From: Ctenosaura bakeri
Taxonomy: Eukaryota; Chordata; Lepidosauria; Squamata; Iguanidae
Length of the DNA stretch: 64,000 bases
Direction: 5' to 3'
Assembly (NCBI GenBank): GCA_948474755.1
Contig: CAOLHI010000922.1
Location: 124,001-188,000 of the forward strand
Shown here: in pieces, positions 56,723-64,000 of the stretch
Layout of the letters: each line of letters opens with the position of its first letter
Numbering within the stretch: the first letter of the stretch is position 1
Notes under the pieces: generated by a model
The model's database searches: none
What the model saw: the letters and a program-made list of their open reading frames with translations, nothing else
Told to the model about the DNA's origin: nothing
Program-made: the position numbers and the translations under genes

Positions 56723-57704
56723 ATTATTTCTTTTAGTCAATGTGATACATATTAGCCCAATCCATTTATTTACTGCATATCCCTCCCATAGCAACACAGG
56801 CTGCCAGCAGATTAAATTTGTGTGTGTTTTTTTTATTGCAACTCTGTTCTCGGTTCAGTAGCTCAGCTCCAATATCAGTTTAGCTTAGCCTTCACTTCCT
56901 GTTTGTGTGCCTTATATCTTATTCATGGATTTAATAACTCTGTTATCTACATGTCCTTTGTACAGATGCAATTCTGGTACTACTGTAGTGCACTTTTTGA
57001 ATTATTGTTTCTCAGAGAATGATATGTTCTAGAAACAGTATGAGAGAACCTCAGCCTTGTACAGTCAGGTGAAAATTCTATATTGTATGGAAGGAGGTAA
57101 TATAATTACTATATCCACTGGAACAACCAGGTTAGGTCTATTGCAGTAAAACCAGCAACAAGTCTTGTTGCATTTTACAATTTACCAGGAAATTCACTCC
57201 TACCAGGTTTTGGCATTACTTGGAAGTGTGAGTTTTAAAATCACATTCCATGGGTTAATTAGCATATCTCTGCTGAGATGTTTCCATTACCATTTTGATT
57301 ATCATTTGTTACTGCTTTATTTCATTCCCATCTGACCATGCATTGAAGGAATCTGCAAAGTTCCTTGCCTGCTACTGGAATCACACCAGGGATGCAATTA
57401 TGGAGTGGTCCAAATGTAGGCATTGTCCCTACCTAAAGAATCATGTCCCACTAAGTAATTTTTTTCTTCAGCAGTGCAGAGAATGAAGCAGTGAATATTG
57501 TTCACACCAAAAGTCTTATATTTGCTGTGTTTGCTTTTCTTTGTTAACTTTGCCTGCCCCTTTTCTTTTGGATACCTAAATTGTGGACCAAGTTCTGGCA
57601 TTGTCAGAACAAGCTATAACGACAGAGTTGTGTCATCACAGCTGCTTTAGTAATTGGGATCACGCTTAGTCATTAACAACCATAAATGTGAATCCCAGCT
57701 GTAC
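56723..57704. other. Intron 2, unique sequence
   Basis: No repeat or exon recognised. Confidence 0.4.
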
Positions 57705-58020
57705 TAGATTTTAAGTCTGACTTAAACTCTTCTAAATACTGAACAGGATGCCAACCTCTGTTTCTAAATGCTTAACTAAATTTTGCATTGCTACCATGCT
57801 AGACATTTGGGGAATGATAGAAAATCAGGGGCAAAATTCTTATTTGGAGGCAGTGTCTTCATTGTGCTCCCCTCAGCTCCACCCTCAATTTCTAAATGCT
57901 ACACAAAATTTTACCTTACTGCAGTCCTTGAAATTTGTGAATTTGAAAGAAAGTTTCATTTGGGAAGAATTCTTCTTTGGGTACAGTATCTTCATTTTGC
58001 TCCCCCCATGGCTACAACCT
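57705..58020. repeat. Diverged tandem duplication, unit about 130 bp
   Basis: Two units: 57757-57886 and 57887-58015. Both begin TTTCTAAATGCT and carry AAAATTTT, and both end with a TTTG.AGTxxCTTCATT.TGCTCCCC phrase. The left edge 57705-57755 is shared with 35490-35545 (AAATACTGAACAGGATGCCA), so this may be part of a dispersed element. Confidence 0.55.
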
Positions 58021-58062
58021 TGAATCACATCTCCTACATCCCCTGACACATGTGTATTCATG

Positions 58063-58945
58063 TGAATCATAGAATCATAGAATCATAGAAATGTAGAGTT
58101 GGAAGAGACCACAGGGGCCATCCAGTCCAACCCCCTGCCATGCAGGAACACCCTCAAAGCACTCCCGACAGATGACCATCAAGCCTCTGCTTAAAAACCT
58201 CCAAGGAAGGAGACTCCACTACACTCCGAGGCAGCAGATTCCACTGCCGGACAGCCCTGACTGTCAGGAAGTTCTTCCTGAGGTTCAGGTGGAATCTCCT
58301 TTTCTGCAGCTTGAATCCATTGCTCCTTGTCCTGGTCTCTGGAGCAGCAGAAAACAAGCCCTCTCCCTCCTCTACGTGGCATCCCTTCAAATATTTAAAC
58401 ATGGCTATCATGTCCCCTCTTAACCTTCTCTTCTGTAGACTAAACATACCCAGCTCTCTAGGTCTATCCTCATAGGGCATGGCTTCCAGGCCTCTCACCA
58501 TTTTGGTCGCCCTCCTCTGGACTTGCTCCAGCTTGTCAATATCCTTCTTGAATTGGGGTGCCCAGAACTGGACACAGTATTCAAGATGGGGTCTAACCAA
58601 AGCAGAGTAGAGTGGTACCAGTACCTCTCTCGATCTAGACACCATACTCCTATTGATGCAGCCAAGAATTGCATTGGCTTTCTTGGCTGCCGCATCACAC
58701 TGCTGACTCATGTTCAGCTTGTGATCTATGAAGACTCCTAGATCCCTTTCACACGTACTGCTATCCAGCCACGTGTCCCCCATCCTATATTTCTGTATTC
58801 CATTTTTTCTACCTAAGTGTAGGACCTTACACTTCTCTCTGTTGAATTTCATTTTGTTCGCCTTGGCCCAGCTCTCCAATCTATCCAGGTCATTTTGAAT
58901 TTTGATCCTGTCCTCCAGCGTATTAGCAACCCCTCCCAATGTGGG
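58063..58945 (-). mobile_element. CR1 LINE 3' part, open frame intact
   Basis: The tail GAATCATAGAATCATAGAATC (three octamer units) starts at 58064. The minus-strand frame is open for 267 codons: LGGVANTLEDRIKIQNDLDR, then [60 protein letters not shown] and a stop. This is the ORF2 C-terminal portion after the RT catalytic box. 5'-truncated near 58942. The undamaged frame suggests a recent insertion. Confidence 0.93.
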
Positions 58946-59521
58946 ATCTTTCTGCATCAGAGATACGAAAGTTAGCAGGAAAGGTTTAATGTGTTTAGTT
59001 AATTACTAAAATATCATTCAGTTGCATTTACATTAGAAAAGGAAGGGGACTAACAACTGTGTTTATGCCACTTAAATTTATGTCAAATGCCTGCACTAAC
59101 AGCCTTACCAAAAGGAAGCTGAAAAATACCAGCACCTCTTGTGCTGCTTATCTTCGTAGTGCCACTGTGCCCCCTAATAACCATTTAGTGGGTAAAGCAG
59201 GTTAGTGGGTTTCCAGGCAGTCTCTGTTTCTGTTTTTGCTGCTAGACATATATAGGAAACATAATCACCCAAAACCTTTGGGGCAGAGGGTTGCTCTGGA
59301 GCAGGTACACAGCTAGATGCTTCCTCGATACCAATTGTCTTCCAGTCAGAAAGTGACCCTGTAGAAGGAATATCAGTAGCAGGAAAGTAAGTTGTGCATA
59401 GGCAGAGAAGGAAGGAGGTGAAAGAATGTTTGAGTGAATTTTGCATTCTGCCAAACTGATTCAGTATTTTGGCCAAATCTTTATTTTAACCCAGGCACAG
59501 AAACACACACACACAGACTGA
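58946..59521. other. Intron 2, unique sequence
   Basis: No repeat or exon recognised. Short (CA)n at 59503-59515. Confidence 0.4.
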
Positions 59522-59721
59522 GGCCATTTCCACCCTACACTGTTATAGTGCTATTATTTCACTTTCAGCATCCTGTAGAATTCTGGGGTTTGTAGTTTAT
59601 TGAGGCCAAAGAGCTTCCTGACTAAGAATTCTAAAGGCTTATCCCTAAACTGCAAACCCCAGGAATCCATAGGATGATGAAAGTGGAATAATAGCACTAT
59701 AGGTGTAGTGTGGAAATGGCC
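59522..59721. mobile_element. Palindromic MITE family A, near-intact
   Basis: Perfect 10-bp ends GGCCATTTCC (59522) and GGAAATGGCC (59712), then ACCCTACACTGTTATAGTGC facing GCACTATAGGTGTAGTGT. The inner arms contain GGGGTTTGTAGTTTATTG and AACTGCAAACCCCAGG. 200 bp, one hairpin. Confidence 0.88.
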
Positions 59722-60101
59722 ATAGAAACACCTTTGTGATTTCTTTGTTTTTCAAAAAAATCTACAACTTAGAAACATGCAAAAATGCACCCAAATTGTA
59801 ATCTTGTTGGATGTTTGTTTTGTTTGTTTGTTGCGTTTTGCATTTTTTTTTTTTGTTCTTGCATATGAGGTGAAGATTTAAATCTCTACAATGAAGTGTT
59901 GCATAGCCCTTCTTTCACACAACAAACCTGTCTTCTGAAAGAACCTCATAAACCCTTATTTATTATGGCAACTTTTCATTTCAGTTGGTCTTGATGATGT
60001 CATAAATGGCAGATCTCATTCATTCAGGTAACTGTATTAAATAGATCTGTTATCTGATTTCTCACCACAGAGAAATATGGGCTCTTGGTTTCATAATATT
60101 A
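59722..60101. other. Intron 2; T-rich runs
   Basis: (TTTG)n-like at 59813-59830 and a T-run at 59844-59854. Nothing coding. Confidence 0.4.
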
Positions 60102-60165
60102 GGATGACAAGGAGCAAATATTTGGATGACAAGGAGCAAATATTTGGATGACAAGGAGAAAAATT
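60102..60165. repeat. 22-bp minisatellite, about 2.8 units
   Basis: GGATGACAAGGAGCAAATAT plus TT repeats at 60102, 60124 and 60146. The third copy diverges at its end. Confidence 0.9.
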
Positions 60166-60483
60166 GGATCCAGTAGTCATGCTTAACAGTAAACTTGTGG
60201 GAACCAGTCAGATGTAGGTTAGTCCCAGAAGACTTAATTCTCATCAGTTTCAGTGAGTTACTTGAAGTGTGATTAAGTCTGGATCCAACCCAAGAGTTGT
60301 TAATAGCATGATTCTTAAAAATGTTATAATGAGTAATATCAACCAAAGAATCCTTTTGAAGGTAGCATGAATATTTCAGCACATGCCTGAAGGCAGAAAA
60401 TAAGCCAATGAAGAGGATATCAACTTAAAACAAATCTTAACATTCTAAAGAATCAGTGGCATAATTTGTAATTTATACATACA
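60166..60483. other. Intron 2, unique sequence
   Basis: No repeat or exon recognised. Confidence 0.4.
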
Positions 60484-60712
60484 GTGCAGAGTCAATGTAA
60501 TGCAATGCTACAGTGTTGGATTAGGATTCTGGGGGGCTAGGGGTTCAAATCCCTGCTCGACATGGTAACTCACTGGGCGACTTTGGCCAAACCACCCTCT
60601 CAGCTTTAGACAACAGCAAACACCTTCTTGCCAAATCTTGCCCAGAAAACCCCACAACAGGTTAACTTTAGGGTCTCCATAAGTCAGAAATGACTTGAAG
60701 GCACACAGTGCT
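60484..60712 (+). mobile_element. tRNA-derived SINE
   Basis: Head with AATGCTACAGTGTTGGATTAGG and a perfect B box GTTCAAATCCC (60543-60553), then CTCACTGGGCGACTTTGGCC, CTCTCAGC, TGCCAAATCTTGCCCAG, AAAACCCCACAACAGG and the tail AAGTCAGAAATGACTTGAAGGCACACAG. Same family as 41597 and 62278. Confidence 0.85.
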
Positions 60713-61678
60713 GAAGTATAATACTTAAATCCATATCATCATCCACCACAACATTGTGGAACTTTTGTTATATATAAAAAAAGTTTCTTATTACTTTGCA
60801 GGTCCTCCCTCCTCTCAAGTGCTTTACTATATAGATATGCATTTTTCTGGGTTATGTATTCTAGAATTTATAGCTTAATCGTTTGGCATAACATGAGAAC
60901 AATCCTCCAGCATTTGCAGTTGGGAAGAGCTCAAAGAAAAAAAAAATTACTTCAGTTCTTTATGGCTCAAAGCAGAAAACATTTTTGTACATTTGCCTCA
61001 ACTCCATATCCTTTGCATATAATCAATTACAAGTTAGGTCAGGTGGGGGAAGGAATATTCTTCAAGGATAAAGTTATGATGAAATCACAAAGCAATTCTC
61101 CCTCCCTCATTGTTTTAATCCTTCCAGTTACATCACAGAGTGTGATATTATGCTTTCTGCTCTTGGGAAGCTGCATACAGATTGTTGGTCAACCTATGTA
61201 AAACAAAAACCTCAAAGACAAACACAAGCTGGTCTGCAAATAGCACAGATGTTGAGTTTAGAGTTGTTTCCATCCATTTTATCCATCCATCATTTTATTT
61301 ATCCATCCAACTTTATGAATTCCTGTATTTAATTCATAGTGCTTTTTGTAACTGCTCAGAGCTCTTCACATAAAGACACAAGCTAGCCCTGGTTAAGTAA
61401 TGTATGTTGGATTGGTTCAAGCAGGAATGATTTTAGCAGTTGCTTTGTGAACAATGGAATGTACATGTCCTTAGAATTGGCTGGCTTGCACATTTAGAAA
61501 AAAAAAACCTACAGAGATGATGGTGCAGTTCTTGCAATAAGTATGTATGCCATCACTATTCCCCCATCAAACACAGTAGAAGAAATAATGGATGCTAAGA
61601 TATAGTAATATGTACATATGCATTACCAGTTGTCCATCTAGCCTTTTATAGTCTTACTGCAAATAGCAGAACCACCAC
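60713..61678. other. Intron 2, unique sequence
   Basis: (ATCC)n-like stretch at 61270-61312. An A-run at 61497-61507. Nothing coding. Confidence 0.4.
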
Positions 61679-61838
61679 AGGGAATTTCTGCACTATACTG
61701 ATACAGTGCTATTATTCCACTTTCCACATCCTGTGGAATTCTGGGATTTGTAGTTTCCTGGGGCAAAATTGCTCTCTGGATGAGAAATATTAACTGCCCT
61801 TCTCCAAACTGCAAACCCCAGGATTCCATAAGCCTCAG
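61679..61838. mobile_element. Palindromic MITE family A, right end missing
   Basis: CTGATACAGTGCTATTATTCC, CCTGTGGAATTCTGGGATTT and AACTGCAAACCCCAGGATTC match family A. The right outer arm is lost after GGATTCCATAAGC. Confidence 0.8.
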
Positions 61839-61959
61839 GCAGAGTGTGCTTAAATGTTCTTTCAGCTGGCAAACCTAAGGACTGAACTTGGATTTTTCTG
61901 CATTCTGAAAGCATATGCTCTGCAACTAAATCCCCTATTCCTAGTTGTACTCACACTGC

Positions 61960-62160
61960 ACAATTGTGTCAATTGTGTCAACTTGATATTACTTTAACTA
62001 TCATGACATCATTGTATGGAAATTCAGGATTTGTACTCTGGTGGGGTACTGAGAATTATTTAGTGCTTATTGCTGAACTATAGCATTGGAGCTCTCTCAG
62101 AGACAGTTCTAAGTCCTTCACCAAAGTATTTCCCAGAATTCTGTAGAATGGACACAGGGT
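61960..62160. mobile_element. Palindromic MITE, A-type, diverged
   Basis: TATTACTTTAACTATCATGAC, TGTATGGAAATTCAGGATTTG and CCCAGAATTCTGTAGAATGGA show the layout of the copies at 5157 and 7890. The outer right arm is decayed. Confidence 0.5.
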
Positions 62161-62277
62161 TGAAGATGAAGCTTCGATACTTCAACTTTCCAGGGTGGAA
62201 CTGTGGTTGAACGCCAGATGTATTAGGTTTCGTAGTGAGTTTCCAACCTCAACTAATAGCTCATATGCAAAGGGAAT

Positions 62278-62495
62278 ATGCTGGTATAGTGGTTTGAGTG
62301 ATAGACTACAACTTAAGAAAACCAGACTTCAGCCATGCAAACCCACTGGGTATCCTTGGGCAAGTTGCACTCTGTCAGCATCAGAGGAAGGGAATGGCAA
62401 ACCTTCTCTGAATAAACCTTGTCAAGAAAACCCTATGATGGGTTTGCCTCAGGGTTGCCATAAGTCCAAAATGACTTGAAGGCACACAACACAGC
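62278..62495 (+). mobile_element. tRNA-derived SINE, diverged head
   Basis: CTGGTATAGTGGTTTGAGTG head, then GGGCAAGTTGCACTCTGTCAGC core, TTGTCAAGAAAACCCTATGA, and the tail GACTTGAAGGCACACAACAC. The B box region is degraded. Confidence 0.75.
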
Positions 62496-62590
62496 AAGAG
62501 CAACACTATGCAGCAAGGCTTGGAAATGCTGATTTTTTGATTTCCCAAAGCTCTCAATTAGCTGTAGTCCAAAAAAGTATTTCCCTTTCC
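62496..62590. other. Intron 2, unrecognised
   Basis: Nothing recognised. Confidence 0.35.
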
Positions 62591-62790
62591 TCAGTGGCGG
62601 AGCTTGGAGGGTGTGGAGGGGGGCAGGAGGGGGCAGCGCTATGGCATGAGGGACATCGCCACTGTACGGGGGTGTGGCCAGGGTGCATGAAGACATGGCC
62701 AGGGTGTGCGGGGGCATGGCTACAGGCTGGGACACCCCAAAAACATTGCCACCCAGGGTGAATCGTCCACACCCACACCCACGTCCCTAC
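62591..62790. repeat. GC-rich repeat-like segment
   Basis: CTCAGTGGCGGAGCTTGG followed by GGGTGTGG, GGGGCAGGAGGGG and GGGGGCATGGC units. The phrase GTGGCGGAGCTTGG recalls a common reptile repeat; a decayed relative may be at 41130-41235. No frame is credible. Confidence 0.4.
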
Positions 62791-64000
62791 ACGATTGTCT
62801 TTCCTTAAGCTCCTTAAGCTTTGGATTTTTTCTCTGCTGGGCAGTCTTGTCTCTCAGTTCTAATCAAAATTGTTTCCATTACTAAGACTGAAAATGGACA
62901 CAATTACAAGTCATTTTGGACAGAACATGGATTTAAGACTAGCTATGGAAATTGGCACCTTATGAGCCCACCTTCCCAGTGCTGTGCCAGGAAGTATATT
63001 GCTCTCCTCGTGGTGGAATTCTTTCTATGTGTGATATTATATTATAAGAAGGATCAAATAACTTGATTTCAACATATCTATCAGTTCATCATCATTTTAC
63101 CATTTTAACTAATTTACATATTTTATTATTTGCCTTGACTATAGCAGAAATGTCCACGTCTATTTTTATCTTCCATATTTATGAGTACAAAGAAAATTAA
63201 TACAGCTTTTACAAAATGCTTACCATGCCACATGTAGAAAGATCTGAATGAACATAAAATATCTGCAACACATTATCTTTACTGCTAACTTTCCAGTTTC
63301 TGGTAACCTCCCACTGGTTTTGCTCTTTTCAAGTATGCCTTTCCTAATTTCACTGCAAATTAGCTAGGCTGTACTAAATCAATTAATAATAAATTTTATC
63401 CCTCCCCACACACACATACTTTAAAATAGTCATCTAACCACAGAGTGTGAGTTCTTTAATATTATAGAACCTTTCCATGTGTTTGCCTCACAATTCACCC
63501 TAAGATTCAAGAGTGCTATAAACACACATCTGTAGTATTATACAGTATAATTTCACAGTATTTGTTATTACGAAAGGGAATAAGGTTTCCCATCTGTTTT
63601 CATCATTATTTCTCATGTAACTGGAAACATGCTGCTAGTACATTATCTGGAAATAAAAGCAACCCAGAGGTACTGTAAATAATTCTGGGAGGCCACTGTA
63701 GATTGGATATCCATTAACAGTTGGCAGAGGTTTCTTCTGAAAACTGAGAAGAAGCTTGCCTATCCAAAGCAAGGGAAAGCATGTAAATCCTGTGACTAAT
63801 GAAAACCACCATGATATGTTTATGTGGTGGAGAGGAACATTTCAAATTCATAGCCTATAAAATGGCTTCAAAGGTAACCAAGGATGCCTGTGGAAAGTAT
63901 AGATGTTTCAAAATAAATTGATAGCTGACACAGGAACTATGTGGGAAGAATGGCAAAATGCAAAACAACTGGGGAAAACAGCAGCCACCCACTGAACCTA
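62791..64000. other. Intron 2, unique sequence to window end
   Basis: AT-rich; no repeat or exon recognised. A frame at 62821-63066 (+) of 81 codons has no domain or splice context. Confidence 0.4.

Noticed and set aside
43577..64000. NDST4 exon 3
   Set aside because: I looked for a phase-0 acceptor followed by a frame continuing after NDVK and did not find one. Intron 2 probably extends beyond the window.
1..64000. Bacterial features such as operons, CRISPR arrays, ribosome binding sites
   Set aside because: The sequence is vertebrate: spliced exon, LINEs, SINEs and long microsatellites. Tandem tracts here are simple repeats without spacer structure.

Overview
The window is vertebrate nuclear DNA, AT-rich and intron-like, with one recognisable protein-coding exon and a dense layer of interspersed repeats. 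The repeats are CR1 LINEs with the tail motif ATTCTATGATTCTATG, L2-like LINE ends, tRNA-derived SINEs ending in a GACTTGAAGGCACAC tail, a 5S rRNA-derived SINE, and several palindromic MITEs and hAT-type elements. This mix points to a non-avian reptile, most likely a squamate (lizard or snake). Species cannot be determined from the sequence alone.

The gene is NDST4 (heparan sulfate N-deacetylase/N-sulfotransferase 4) on the + strand. Its first coding exon spans 42329-43576: 267 bases of 5' UTR with several upstream AUGs, then codons 1-327, ending at a clean phase-0 splice donor. About 30 kb upstream, 11640-12358 has the features of a promoter and untranslated first exon: octamer motif, CRE-like site, two CCAAT boxes, a TATA-like box and a GTAAGC donor. 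I infer that this is NDST4 exon 1. If so, 1-11895 is 5' flank, 12359-42328 is intron 1, and 43577-64000 is the start of intron 2. I found no later NDST4 exon.

Layout: 1-11.6 kb is flank with MITEs, CR1 and L2 ends and a long inverted repeat. 11.6-12.4 kb is the candidate promoter and exon 1. 12.4-20.5 kb is mostly unique intron. 20.5-24.4 kb is a repeat cluster (LTR-like relic, CR1, L2 split by a CR1 with an inverted 5' end, a 160-bp foldback). 29.7-31.9 kb holds the longest CR1. 38.96-40.06 kb is a 5S-SINE with an 873-bp hAT element inserted in its tail. 42.3-43.6 kb is the coding exon. 47.9-64 kb is intron 2 with three CR1 3' ends, one CR1/L3-like fragment, hAT-like MITEs, palindromic MITEs and SINEs.

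I saw no evidence of a new multi-gene system. The points most worth following are the inferred promoter and uORF-bearing leader of NDST4, the families of near-perfect hairpin MITEs inside the transcription unit, a CR1 whose 5' end is duplicated in inverted orientation, a 419-422 bp hAT-like MITE family, and an uncharacterised dispersed family seen three times (28.0, 32.5 and 53.1 kb).
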